Below, piece after piece: positions 7,735-16,604 of a stretch of DNA of 17,026 bases. The DNA is taken from positions 1 to 17,026 of the forward strand of contig SDVU01000225.1 in assembly GCA_016256075.1 (NCBI GenBank), given 5' to 3'. Source of the DNA: Dictyocoela muelleri (Eukaryota > Microsporidia). The notes beneath the pieces are model-generated. The model did no database searches. It was not told the DNA's origin and saw only the letters and a list, made by a program, of their open reading frames with translations. A program made the translations under genes and the position numbers. Numbering within the stretch: the stretch's first letter is position 1; each line of letters begins with the position of its first letter.

Positions 7735-7910
7735 GTTTATATGTAATAGGTCACACGCACAGCGTGAATAATATGCGCAGCGCATGACATTACATTTTTT
7801 TTATTTTAATATATGTTTTTATTATAATTTTCTAGTTGTTTTAGATTATCGGGACTCGAACCGAATAGTTCCTCAAGTTGATAAAATGTTTCTAACCCTC
7901 GAATAACGTA
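7735..7910 (-). other. Degenerate tRNA-like segment, possible second SINE family
   Basis: On the minus strand GGTTCGAGTCCCG (7850-7862) is a strong polymerase III B box. Upstream of it TTAGAGC and a partly pairing arm (CTTTGA/TTCGAG) look like a D-arm end and anticodon arm with an insertion before the T arm. It does not fold into a full cloverleaf, so it is not called a tRNA gene. Downstream (plus 7754-7786) are two tight G+C-rich hairpins, CACGC/GCGTG and ATGCGC/GCGCAT, which stand out in this A+T background. Confidence 0.4.
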
Positions 7911-8086
7911 CTCAAAGCTCTAATACTAATAATATTCAAATATTAAAAAATATTTAAATATAGAAAATATATAAGAATTTATTTGGTTATAAAAAATATA
8001 TAAAAATATATTTTAATATAAAATATATTTAAAAATATACTTAAATATAAAAAAATATTTAAAAATATATGAATAATTTTAATATA
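7911..8086. other. TATA/AAATAT-rich spacer
   Basis: Loose repeats of AAAATATATTT and AAATATTT type with no open frame and no recognisable element. Confidence 0.4.
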
Positions 8087-8160
8087 CAGTGAATCATCTT
8101 AAATATGAACACTTTTTTTCAAATTTTTTTCTAGTGTTCAAACATAAGAGTATGAACATT
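8087..8160. repeat. Miniature pogo-like TIR pair
   Basis: CAGTGAATCATCTTAAATAT follows a TA at 8085-8086 and resembles the TIR at 12555 (CAGTAAATCCTCGAATTTGG). After a short A/T centre, GTGTTCA (8134-8140) pairs with TGAACAC (8106-8112), and the sequence returns imperfectly toward a TA near 8161. This could be a 74-bp minimal non-autonomous pogo relative. The evidence is short and partly palindromic A/T. Confidence 0.4.
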
Positions 8161-9167
8161 ATATATTATATTTAAAATATAAATAATTGTTTACTCGTAA
8201 AGTTATCACATGCCTTGTTTATTAATCGTTTGTTTTGGTGTGATATTTCATGTCATTATTAATCTAATAAAAGGCTTAACTGTAAATTCGATTTTTGTTT
8301 TATCTTTTTTTTCAGCAATATAAATAATATTTATGCTCGGTTTTATTATTTTTTACAGTAACTACTGTTACTACAAGATGCTTGAGAGTCTTATTTACTC
8401 GATTTATGGGGTATTTTTGTATTATCTTCATATTATACGAAGGTTAAAAAGCTATACTGACACAAAAAAAAATAATATCACGATTGTGGGTTTGAATCCA
8501 TAAATACATTACCAAATATTATTGATGATGCCAAATATATTCTAAACATGATACTTAAAATGAAAAAGATATCTTTTCATCAAACTTTCTATCTTTAATA
8601 TTTTTTTAACTAAAAAAATAAGAGGTTTTTTTTTTACGTATACAAAAAAATCGTAGTTCCATTATTATGTTTGTTAATTATATTTTTTTTAGAAAATAAC
8701 CAATATAATTCTGTCTATCAGTTTTTAATCAATAAATATATTTTTTAAAAGGAAATTAGCTCAAAAATAAATTATTATGACTCTCTTATAAATAAATAAT
8801 ACTTTATTTTTTTAAACTAAAAAATGAATGTTTTTGTAAAATTAAACGGGTAACTTTTTTATTGATATAAGATTAGTATTTTTTTTCTAAAATAGTCAGA
8901 GTGCAACTATTTTAGAGCTTAAATAATTAATTAGTTGAAAAAATAGCAATTGAGGTTATTTATTAATTGCTCGGTAAATAATTATGTTTTTTTTATTTGT
9001 TTTTCGGTTTGATTTATTAATATAAAACTAATTTATACGGGCTTCTAGCGTAAGTGGAACAAGGGTAAGGTAGCTACCTTTGACAATTTTTTTTAAAAAT
9101 TTATCAATAAAAATAAAATAAAAATAATATAAAAATAATATATATTTTAGTTGACATATTGCTTTAA
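8161..9167. other. Unassigned A+T-rich DNA
   Basis: About 1 kb without an open frame worth calling. A B-box-like GGGTTTGAATCC at about 8488-8499 has no supporting cloverleaf. A GGTAGCTACC palindrome lies near 9069-9078. Nothing else was recognised. Confidence 0.5.
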
Positions 9168-9603
9168 TATTTCGGTGGAAGTCAGTTTCGTGCTGTTTGT
9201 GATATTTGGTGCTGTTTTTGGCAAATTAAAAAAATAAAACAAAAAAGATAAAAATGTGGAGAAAAAAGTTGGATGTCAGTTTTGTGGTTTTTTTGAAAAA
9301 TTTGATTCCTCGCCATTACATTGCTAAAATTTCAGAAAAAAATTTCGTATGAAAATACGCATTATTCAGCCTCTGAAATTATAGTTTTGGGAATTGCATA
9401 ACATTTTCCTGGAAAAAACAGGATCAAAATGAGAACTTCTCATTAAGTTATTTAATTTCACAAATTAGCTGCAAAAAGAATATTTCGGTACATTTTATCT
9501 TGATTTGAAAAAATAGTTATTTTATCCTTTTTGTTTTATTTTTTTAATTTTTCAAAAACAGCACAAAATATCAAAAACAGAACGAAACTGACATACCAAA
9601 TAT
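9168..9603. repeat. Long-TIR non-autonomous element (436 bp)
   Basis: Inverted arms of about 85 bp: the left (9168-9254) contains GTCAGTTTCGTGCTGTTT and GGTGCTGTTTTTGG. The right (9519-9603), read on the minus strand, contains GTCAGTTTCGTTCTGTTT and TGTGCTGTTTTTGA. Both continue into AATTAAAAAAATAAAACAAA. The 264-bp interior has no coding content. It is distinct from the other foldbacks here. No clear target duplication was identified. Confidence 0.8.
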
Positions 9604-9619
9604 TTTTTATATTTCATGC

Positions 9620-9923
9620 TGACACTATTGTAATTGACAATCTTGAAAGTCATATTCTTATATAACATCTATATCTTCGGTTATAGTGTTCATTTTTGAG
9701 GTATTACCTAAGTTTAGGAGACCCATCTGTTACGCATATTTTATTTTTATTATTATTCAGTGAGATACGGTAATCGGTGGCTTTTTAATGATTTATCCAA
9801 TACTTTTGTGAGATAGTCGCACAACTCATCTTACACCTGGGAGAGTTCTCTGCTTGTCATATTAGACCAAGTCTTAATCAGCTATACTACACTAGATCAA
9901 ATGTATATTAGTACTCTATTTTT
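9620..9923 (-). mobile_element. SINE copy B, body portion
   Basis: Aligns with copies A and C in the same orientation, clearly from about 9700 and with high similarity at 9856-9910 (TTGTCATATTAGACCAAGTC and CAGCTATACTACACTAG). The match stops at the Merlin insertion point. It resumes beyond the element at 11007, so this and the next portion are one repeat split in two. The far end near 9620 is approximate. Confidence 0.75.
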
Positions 9924-10998
9924 CGGTCAAATAAAGATTTTAACCCAAAAATTTTTGGGCCTAAATCTTTAATAAAACACTCTTTTAAAAAAAACAGCCA
10001 CTTTTATGGTTGAACATTTCCTGAACTATAAATCTCTAATTTTCCATATTGATGAAAAGCAATAGAGTATTTACTTTACAAGAATATTCTAAGGGTGTCA
10101 ATACTTTGCAGTTGTGGAAAAGATGCAAGACTGACAACCAGAAAATCCAGCGATAAGAAATCATACATTTATCGTTGTGTGAATAGAGAGTGCAGAAGAA
10201 GGATAATAAAGGGGCCGAGTGTAAAGGTTGAAGTGCATAAATATCTATTCGTGGTATTTTTGTTTATATTAGGGATTAAAAACAAGGATATAGCAATAAT
10301 CAATGGATTATCCAAAGTGACAATAGGAAAAATCAAAGGGAAGTGAATAGGGATAATAAGTGAAATTTTAACAGAACATAATTGATCGGAGGACCAGGAA
10401 TCGAGGTTCAGGGGGATGAAACTGCAGTACTTCACAGAAGACGCAGAATAAGAGACCCATCTAATGAAACTGATACTCTCGATACTTTATGGCTTGTAGG
10501 AGGAATAGAGGGCAATACGGAGAGACAAGATGTCTTTATAATTAAGTTAAAAACAGAACTATAAACACCTTATCACACGTACTTGAAGATTATATACGAG
10601 TTGGTAGTGTTCTAACAACTGATGGATTGTCGAGCTACCCACAAACTTCCGATAATTTAACTTTACCTCATCATGTTGTGCATCATTCAACAGGATTTGT
10701 GAATGAAGAAGGTAGACATACCAATAAGATAGAGGGAATATGGGCTCAATTAAAGCAGCAAATGACGAAAGGCCATAGATGTATACGTGATAATGTTGAA
10801 AATTTAATTAGTTTTTTCTATTTCGAAAAAAATTTAGCCGAAACAGAAATCCACTAGATATCGATGTGGCATTTGACCTACTAATTAATAAACTATTCTA
10901 TTAAAAAATTAAATTTAGATAAAAAATAAAATTTATATTTTATAAATTACATTCCAAGAGAGCTACCTTGGTCTGGGGCCAAAATCTTTACTTGACCC
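9924..10998 (+). mobile_element. Merlin element nested in SINE B, complete ends
   Basis: A 1,075-bp element with about 24-bp TIRs: left CGGTCAAATAAAGATTTTAA and, from the right, GGGTCAAGTAAAGATTTTGG. It is flanked by an exact 8-bp duplication CTATTTTT (9916-9923 and 10999-11006). Joining the flanks restores an alignment with SINE copy A through GTATATTA and TAGTTATGAC, so the empty site is known within the window. Just inside the left end, AAAGATTT and CCCAAAAA pair with TTTTTGGG and AAATCTTT (9933-9970) to form a subterminal hairpin. A decayed transposase occupies the interior. Confidence 0.92.
10052..10857 (+). pseudogene. Merlin transposase, decayed
   Basis: The ATG at 10052 gives MKSNRVFTLQEYSKGVN, the usual Merlin start. 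A frame change near 10100 leads to ILCSCGKDARLTTRK and YIYRCVNRECRRR, which supply the CxC and C-x4-C zinc ribbon. After a TGA at 10344-10346 and another frame change comes IGGPGIEVQGDETAV, with the first catalytic Asp, and TLWLVGGIEGNTE. A TAA ends this frame at 10562-10564. In a third frame come HVLEDYIRVGSVLTTDGLSS (second Asp) and HSTGFVNEEGRHTNKIEGIW (final Glu), then a stop at 10855-10857. All three catalytic residues remain although the frame is broken at least four times. A valine GTG at 10095 is the first codon of an open frame but is not the real start. Confidence 0.85.
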
Positions 10999-11006
10999 CT
11001 ATTTTT

Positions 11007-11118
11007 TATAGTAATTGACTTCTTGATGTCAATCTAAATTGCTTTTTTTATAAGTGACGTCGGAAAAAATGTACTTCGATACTTAAATTAGACATTATGA
11101 TTGTTAACATATCCATTC
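11007..11118 (-). mobile_element. SINE copy B, tRNA-like head portion
   Basis: Continuation of copy B beyond the Merlin insertion. ATAAGTGACGTCGG and CGATACTTAAATTAGACATT match copies C (AAGAGTGACGTCAGCGG) and A (CGATACTTAAATTTTACATT). The A box is worn: the minus strand reads GAATGGATATGTTAACAATC where copy A has CAGTGGTTAACACTC. Confidence 0.75.
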
Positions 11119-11545
11119 AGATTCCTACCTTCTCGAGTATAAATGTCGTAATAGTCCTAATTAAATTATTTGGAAGGTAAAAATAAGTAATACGCAACTC
11201 AAATGAAATCTAATTTTTCTGATGACCTCATGTGTTTAAATATATTTTCATTAGTAGATAAATATACCAAATACGAGCGGTTTAGTGATTCGATAATCTG
11301 TAAAAAAGAATATTATATCAGGTTTAACGTAAAAAAGTGAGATGTAATTTTTTATAAAAATAGGTTTTATTACAATAAAAGAAATTATTTTAGAAAAAAA
11401 GGGTTTTCAAATGTATTGGGCCTTCTCTATACGAAAATCTAATCGGTGTGCATTAAGATGAGAAGGCTTTCAAATTAAAATAATCATCATCAAATGTTTC
11501 TCATATATGATTTATTTTTATTTTTTTTCTAAAAATTAATAGATA
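11119..11545. other. Unassigned A+T-rich DNA
   Basis: No gene found. A short inverted pair GCCTTCTC (about 11429-11436) and GAGAAGGC (about 11460-11467), with similar TTTCAAAT flanks, might be a tiny foldback but is too short to call. Confidence 0.45.
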
Positions 11546-12200
11546 CAGTATACCCTCTCAATACCGGTTTTCACGGAGACTTTTTTTACCTTAGCCGGTA
11601 TTAAAAAATACCGGTCAAGTAAATTATATATAAATTTATCAAATTTAATATTTTATTTTTTGATCTTCTAATATATTCCAACATATGGGGCTGCATTTTT
11701 GTTTTATTTCCTGATAAAATATTCTTTATACTAAATACACGGTCTAAAAATTCTGAAGCGTGTGTAAAAAAAATCTTCTAAGCCATAAACATATTCTAAA
11801 GCTTCAAAATATGTTAGTTGTTATTTAATTGACTCTGTATAATTCTGATAATTATGATACAAATCGTCTTCCTTATCAGGCATTTCATTTTAACAATTTC
11901 TTCAACGACTTAATTAAGATAAAATTTATCATCGAAAAATTCAACAAAAATAAGCGCACAATAATCGTCTATAAAATTGGCCTCATCTTTTTTTCAACTG
12001 TAAGACGTTTGCGAATTATTTTAATTTCTCTAACCATAATAGAATAATTTTTAAAAAAATAAAACCGTTATTGAAAATCGCATGAAATCACTATTGAGTC
12101 CCGGAACATACATTATTCTCTTCAAGGTAGCTATTTTTTTTTAAACCTTATTGACTGGAAATCGTTTTTGAGAGGTACCGTTATTGGGAGGCCACGCTCT
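11546..12200 (-). mobile_element. Internally deleted pogo/Tigger-like element
   Basis: The left TIR CAGTATACCCTCTCAATACC follows a TA (11544-11545). The right end at about 12178-12200 reads CCGTTATTGGGAGGCCACGC, an inverted match at about 14 of 20 inner bases. On the minus strand the N-terminal MVREIKIIRKRLTVEKK (12038 down to about 11988) is followed, after loss of the catalytic core, by C-terminal pieces: YFEALEYVYGLEDFF, ASEFLDRVFSIKNILSG and HMLEYIRRSKNKILNL (about 11805 down to 11640). This layout is that of a deletion derivative, and both end domains are recognisable as pogo-type. A GCCGGTATT/AATACCGG hairpin lies just inside the left TIR. The right TA target is no longer visible. Confidence 0.75.
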
Positions 12201-12469
12201 TTTTACTAAATTTTATGTGAATCGATTAGATTATTAAATAGCTTTTACAAAAAAACTAAAAATACATGATATATATATATATGTAAATTTTCAAAGGAAT
12301 TATTTTAAGCGAAAAGATGGCCTCATCTCTGCTGAACAAGGATTTTTTTAAAGAATAGGAGTGGCTAACACGAAGGGAACCAAAAAATTATTATTTTAAT
12401 TAAAAATCAATTGGATTTTTTCTCAGCTATTTTTAATTTTTTTTTTAAATTTTTTTATCGGAGAAAATG
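12201..12469. other. A+T-rich spacer
   Basis: Contains a (TA) run near 12270-12281 and a moderately mixed stretch at 12318-12370 with no open frame. Nothing recognised. Confidence 0.4.
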
Positions 12470-12533
12470 TTAGGATATATAGAATAGAAAAAAAATTCCA
12501 ATAAATTCTTGTTATTCACTGAGCTATCTGGCT
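12470..12533 (-). repeat. SINE head fragment, copy D
   Basis: On the minus strand AGCCAGATAGCTCAGTGAATAAC begins at 12533 and carries the same acceptor-plus-A-box block as SINE copies A and C. The following 40 bases align weakly with their heads and the body is missing. It suggests the consensus acceptor GGCCAGA. Confidence 0.45.
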
Positions 12534-12879
12534 TTCTTAAATATTTACTATATACAGTAAATCCTCGAATTTGGTGCACCTTTTTAAAAGAAGTGCCTAA
12601 AATTAGTGGTTTTTGGTTTGGGATAAGTATTGTATATTCCCAATAGTTTACCACAATTTAAATTAAATTATCATAAAATTCATTTAAAGAAAATAAAAAT
12701 TCTTTATTATTTTATTTCTTCGAGATTATCAGTAAACTTACTGTCGTCATATTTTTCTCTATTTTTAAAACTTTCGTTTTTTAAATGAATAAATTCTTTG
12801 TGCTTTATGAAAAAAAACTTTTTGAAATGCGGTAGAATTTATAGGAAAATCTCAAAGATGATTTAATAGATTATCTTGG

Positions 12880-13484
12880 GAAGCTAAATAGTTTTAATTT
12901 TTTAAGATTATCAATTTCATATATTCCAAACTCTAAAGACTCTTCAAAACCTTTTCAATTGTGTTTTCAACAGTTGTTATAATGTTAGTTTTGTTACTTT
13001 CACAATAAAAGTTTGTTTTATTAGCATCTCAAAGACCTTTTTTTTCGAAACAGTTAATGATTGTAACTTTGTTGAAGTTATCCCAAGCGATAGAAATTAA
13101 TATAATAGCGTCTATTATGTTAATTGAATTTAATCCCGATTGTAATTGTATAATAGATAATAATCGATTGAATTAATGATTGCATTAAATAATGATATTT
13201 AAAAGGTTTGATTATATCCATCTCTAATGGTTGTATTAAAAATAGTATTTTTTTAAAAAATAGTAATTTGACGCTACTTAGATTTATATTTAGATAATAT
13301 GTGCATTATTTTAAAGTAAAAGAATTTTTTTATCATCCTTTAACATAGTTTCATTAATTTGTGTAATATATGTTGAAAACAAAATATTTATCATCCATTC
13401 TTTTGAAGAATGTGTATAAGTTACACATTTTACTTCTGTTGATAAATTTCTTCAAGGTAAAGGAATTTTATAATGACCCATAAC
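12880..13484 (-). pseudogene. Pogo-like transposase, C-terminal half
   Basis: Minus-strand continuation of the gene begun at 15935. From 13484 down it reads VMGHYKIPLP, a stop, then RNLSTEVK, HSSKEWMINILFSTYITQIN, KDDKKILLL and NNAHII. In a second frame IQPLEMDIIKPFKYHYLMQ follows, then in the first frame IIDAIILISIAWDNFNKVTI and NCFEKKG. These are the DDE_1 blocks of pogo/Tigger proteins: the KxWM helix, the LLLxDN strand, the QPLDxGIIxxFK motif and the AWxxV...NCFxKAG tail. Here the DN motif reads NN, so a catalytic Asp is lost, and the QPLD motif reads QPLE. At least eight stops or frame changes show long decay. The acidic tail below 12990 is weak. Confidence 0.8.
13477..13484 (+). repeat. 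hAT target-site duplication, left copy
   Basis: CCCATAAC, repeated exactly at 15303-15310 on the other side of the hAT. Its reverse complement belongs to the pogo coding frame (GTTATGGG, in the LxVMG segment). Confidence 0.93.
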
Positions 13485-13502
13485 TAGGCCTCTGATAAAA
13501 GA

Positions 13503-13616
13503 GGGGTTTTAAATTTTTTTTAAAAAATCCCCACCTAAAAAAAATTTCCCCTCTCTAAAAAAATTCCATTCCCTAAAAAAATTCTTCTTTAAAAAATTAT
13601 CTTTAAAAAAATATGT
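13503..13616. repeat. Subterminal repeats of the hAT left end
   Basis: A GGGGTTTT/AAAATCCCC stem is followed by about five spaced copies of CTAAAAAAATT or TTTAAAAAATT with C/T spacers at 14-21 bp intervals. Clustered subterminal motifs are the known binding sites of hAT transposases; that role here is inferred. Confidence 0.6.
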
Positions 13617-13655
13617 TTTTTAGACCCTTACAAAATGAAAGATGATCTCTAGAAC

Positions 13656-15027
13656 ATGAATAAAACTATAGATAGAATAATTCTAGAGAATACATATATC
13701 TCTTTAAATGATAATTATGTGTATTGCTCATTATGTCACAAAAATTTGATTATAAATCCGGTTAAAGGGGTATACAATATCGGAAGGCACTTGTCTTCCA
13801 ATGAGCACATAAGAAAATTATCTGTGTCTTTAATAAATCCAAGCAAATGTATATCTACGTCAGATGACAATTTTTGTTTTCAAGAAGGCCTAATAGATTT
13901 GTTTATAGGATTAAACATCCCATTAAGTAAAATTGATAATCCAATTTTCAAAAATTTTGCGAAGAAATTTCTACAAATTCCTAACTACTCTTCTACGTTA
14001 TACAGGAAAACCTCAGTCCCGGAATTCTATTTAAAAAAATTTAATGAAGCCAAAGAGAGGTTTCGTGGCAACGATTTCTTTATTATTTTCGATGAAACAA
14101 CTGATTCGACTGGAAGAAGTATACTCTGTGTACTCATAGGTATATGTGGTGAAAATGAAATGAAAGAGTGCTTGCTGATAAAAATTGTATCACTCGTAGA
14201 TACAACTAGTTCATCGATTAATAGAGATATTTTAAAGTCATTATACAATTTTCTAGGCCTTGATTTCAAACAAAAGATTTCGATTGATCATATCGGATCA
14301 AGCTCCTTCAGCTAGATGTACGGGTAAGTTGTTGAAAGAATTGTTTCCGAACTTAAAGCATGTAACTTGTCTATGTCATATCCTTCATATGTCTATGAAT
14401 GAATAAGAGATAGGAGTTTAAATGTAAATGTAATCATATCTGTTCTTAAGAAATTGCTTGTAAGAACAAAGAAAATAAGACAAATCACAAAGAATGTGTT
14501 GAAGTAAATCTTGTTAAGTTCCCTATTCTCATTCGTTGGGGAACATGGATAACCTTCGCAACATATATTTATTAAATTATGCAGCCATAAGTATGTTTGT
14601 AATGGCAATGGATACCAAATACAGTTCATAATTTTACATTCTTATAAAATCAAAATAATTTGAAGAAGAGTTAAGATTTATAAAACAATACTCTTTCCTT
14701 CAAGAAAGATAGAGGCACTAGAAAGTAAAATCTTAAGTACAGAAGAGCGAATCAAAATTTTGGTTTATCGTATAGATCGAGGCAGCAATGAAGAAATACT
14801 GAGTGCATATCTTACTAAATCTCTTTCAAAAAAATCCAGACATTCAATATTTTATTAATTTTAATGAGATGAGAGCGATAAGCGATGATATGATCTTCAG
14901 ATTTGTCTCATTAAATAGTGCACCAGTTAGATGAGCCTTCTCTGGCTACAGAAATGTTTTTTTCTAACAAAAGACGGTCGTTTAAATTTGAAAATCTTGA
15001 AAATCTTATGTTTTTATACTTCAATAA
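13656..15027 (+). pseudogene. hAT transposase, CGGBP1-like, frame broken after residue 219
   Basis: The open frame starts at the ATG at 13656, just after the subterminal repeats, and runs 219 codons to 14315. Residues 20-55 carry a BED/CGGBP1-type zinc finger, CSLCHKNL then RHLSSNEH. Residues 140-160 give FFIIFDETTDSTGRSILC, the hAT first-Asp block DETTD. From about 14294 the reading moves frame: LIISDQAPSARCTGKLL, ELFPNLKHVTCLCHILHMSM (second Asp and the CxxH block), then IRDRSLNVNVII, FPILIRWGTWITFATYIY, and near 14935-15027 SLATEMFF and FKFENLENLMFLYF from the C-terminal dimerisation region. A single-base loss near 14294 and several later stops and shifts break it. An intact protein would be about 450 residues. 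Good N-terminal preservation and exact target duplications suggest the youngest insertion in the window. Confidence 0.85.
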
Positions 15028-15302
15028 ATGAATATTTGATTATCTTTGTTTTTATTCAACGTATTAATATAATTTTAAAAAACGAAATTTTAATAATTGA
15101 AAGAAAATTTCTTTTTATATAAAAAGAATCAAATTAATTTTTCCCACACGCTCCATAAAATTTTTTATTGCTAAAGATCCTTCACAAATTATCTCGACCC
15201 CTCTCATTTTAAAAACCCCCTCCTTACACCTCTCAAAATTTTCTCTTCTCTACTATTTAGCCAATATCCTGAATTTTTTCTCCCTCTTTCATCCGAGCCC
15301 TA

Positions 15303-15310
15303 CCCATAAC
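15303..15310 (+). repeat. hAT target-site duplication, right copy
   Basis: CCCATAAC, an exact repeat of 13477-13484. Confidence 0.93.
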
Positions 15311-15935
15311 AATATAATTTAATTTTCCCCAATCATTCTGCATGTTAATAAAACTGTTATTCAAGCTTTATTAAAGTTTATAACTTTACAGCTTTTATTA
15401 TATAAAACATAGTTTTTTAGGCCGATTTATTATAAAAAGGTGTTTAATCAAAATAAAGAATGTATTTTTGGCTATAGACTTTCTATATTTGATTAAAATT
15501 TTTGTTCTAAAATTGATCTTAAATCTCGTAAAAGCTGATTTTTCTTCACCAGAAATACCTTTAAAGGATAGATTGCGTCTTTTTATAAACTTTTTTCCAC
15601 ACATCTTAAAGCTTTAAAATAATATTTTTAATTTAGAAGCAATTTTTAAAATTTTGTTTTTTTAAGAAAGCTTATTAATTAAAACGTCTCTTACTCTATG
15701 TCTCGAAATACTTCTAAAATTTGGCCGTCAAGTTCACCAAATAAGATTTTTGGAATTATTCTAATATTAACGTTGATTCTATTTCTTGTCTAACGCGAAA
15801 AAAGTATTGTTTTTTTAGTCTTGAAACGCTTACCTTTGAAATTTTGTTTTTTTTGTTTGGTCTCTTTCAAAAAAACTTTTTTTGTTTACAATATCCCTTC
15901 AAAGTTTTTTTTTCATCTTCAGATAATTTTTGCAT
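15311..15935 (-). pseudogene. Pogo-like transposase, N-terminal half
   Basis: On the minus strand the ATG at 15935 gives MQKLSEDEKKTLKGYCKQKK, the N-terminal helix-turn-helix start of pogo proteins, followed by SRLKKQY. Further on, a 68-codon frame from 15604 reads KKFIKRRNLSFKGISGEEKS, matching the CENP-B-type DNA-binding region where pogo proteins have RRxxLSFKxISGE. The neighbouring frame then reads IGLKNYVLYN, FNKA, a stop and ITVLLTCRMIGEN, the segment before the VIGK motif. The first catalytic region (DETGLF in the family) has degenerated to LNTFL-like sequence. Multiple frame changes are present. The gene stops at the hAT duplication and resumes at 13484. Confidence 0.8.
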
Positions 15936-16127
15936 ATGGGTTTAAATTTTTTAAATAGACCCTTGAATAGACGTAAATTTTCTCACATGAACAAGATACA
16001 TCGTATATTTAAACGTAAAAAATTCATATATAAAAAATCATTCCTTAAAATAGAAGTTTTGGTTTTAACACAGCTGCCCTAGGCCAGAGGTTGCCCTCAA
16101 AAGAGGTAACACTATATATATGCTTTC

Positions 16128-16563
16128 AACATCCATAGCTGCTAAGTCGGCGAGTTGTCTCTAACGTTGGTCTTTATTCAGACATTTGTTTCTTATTGTC
16201 AAAATAATACGTCACTACTAACCTTCCCAGAGGCGTAGCTGTATATGTAATTTCCGTTTAATAATGTCTCGGCAGGATACAATAATTAGAGGCTTTTCAT
16301 GATTTTTTAACTACTTTATCCTGAGATACCTCACTGCACTCATCAACTTCCCACACCTAGGTGATTCCATTCTACTTAATTGTCATATTAGAGCAAGTCT
16401 AATAAACGAACTGCACTGGAACAACTGTATATTATACTATAATTATATAATAATGACCGCTTATTGAAATCCCTAATTTTTATTAAAGAGTGACGTCAGC
16501 GGTATTAAAACATCGATAATTGAATTTTAGTTTCTTAAGTGATAACCACTGAACTATATGGCC
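16128..16563 (-). mobile_element. tRNA-derived SINE, copy C
   Basis: Same family, length (about 436 bp) and orientation as copy A. The head from 16563 reads GGCCATATAGTTCAGTGG, then TTATCAC, with acceptor, TA at tRNA positions 8-9 and A box in place. GTTTTAATACC near 16500-16510 is a worn B box. The core TTGTCATATTAGAGCAAGTC (16380-16399) and CTGTATATTATACTATAATT (16424-16443) are nearly identical to copy A. The head points toward the open frame that begins 40 bases to its right. Confidence 0.78.
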
Positions 16564-16604
16564 ATTTATAAATTTTATTATTCAAATTTTAAATGAATCA
16601 ATAA

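Larger units (their letters stand above)
13485..15302 (+). mobile_element. hAT element (CGGBP1-like group), complete ends
   Basis: A 1,818-bp hAT with terminal repeats TAGGCCTCTGATAAAAGAGG (left) and, from the right, TAGGGCTCGGATGAAAGAGG; 18 of the first 22 bases agree. It is flanked by the exact 8-bp duplication CCCATAAC, the length typical of hAT. It sits inside the transposase gene of the pogo element, so it is younger. Subterminal CTAAAAAAATT repeats (13534-13616) and a GGGG/CCCC hairpin (13503-13532) lie between the left TIR and the gene. The right side is C/T-rich on the plus strand. Confidence 0.93.
12555..16114 (-). mobile_element. Pogo/Tigger-like element interrupted by a hAT
   Basis: The left terminus CAGTAAATCCTCGAATTTGG (12555) follows a TA. 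The right end near 16088-16114 (GGTTGCCCTCAAAAGAGG, then TAACACTA) is its worn inverted partner, followed by TA at 16115-16116. Without the hAT and one copy of its 8-bp duplication the element is about 1.73 kb, a normal pogo length. Its transposase is on the minus strand in two blocks, 15935-15311 and 13484-12880, which abut exactly at the hAT insertion site. SINE copy C begins just beyond its right end. Confidence 0.82.

Noticed and set aside
7750-7910. Functional tRNA on the minus strand
   Set aside because: The B box is good, but the T stem has a mismatch, the variable region is too long and acceptor halves do not pair.
8440-8510. tRNA gene suggested by GGTTAAAAAGC and GGGTTTGAATCC
   Set aside because: The arms do not pair into a cloverleaf and no acceptor stem is present; at most a worn tRNA-like repeat.
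10169-10435. 88-codon minus-strand open frame
   Set aside because: Antisense to the Merlin transposase at 10052-10857, whose zinc-ribbon and GGPG blocks are on the plus strand.
11829-12047. 72-codon plus-strand open frame
   Set aside because: Antisense to the pogo remains, whose N- and C-terminal blocks lie on the minus strand.
12445-12654. 69-codon minus-strand open frame
   Set aside because: It crosses the left terminus of the pogo element and the SINE fragment outside it, so it cannot be a single gene.
13500-13620. Telomere-like CCCTAAA repeats
   Set aside because: The CTAAAAAAATT units are irregularly spaced and lie just inside the hAT TIR, so they are subterminal repeats of that element.
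14027-14629. Two minus-strand open frames (14027-14269, 14393-14629)
   Set aside because: Both are antisense to recognisable hAT transposase blocks on the plus strand.
14931-15122. 63-codon plus-strand frame as a separate gene
   Set aside because: It overlaps the C-terminal hAT block, which is read in another frame, and then continues into A/T-rich non-coding sequence.
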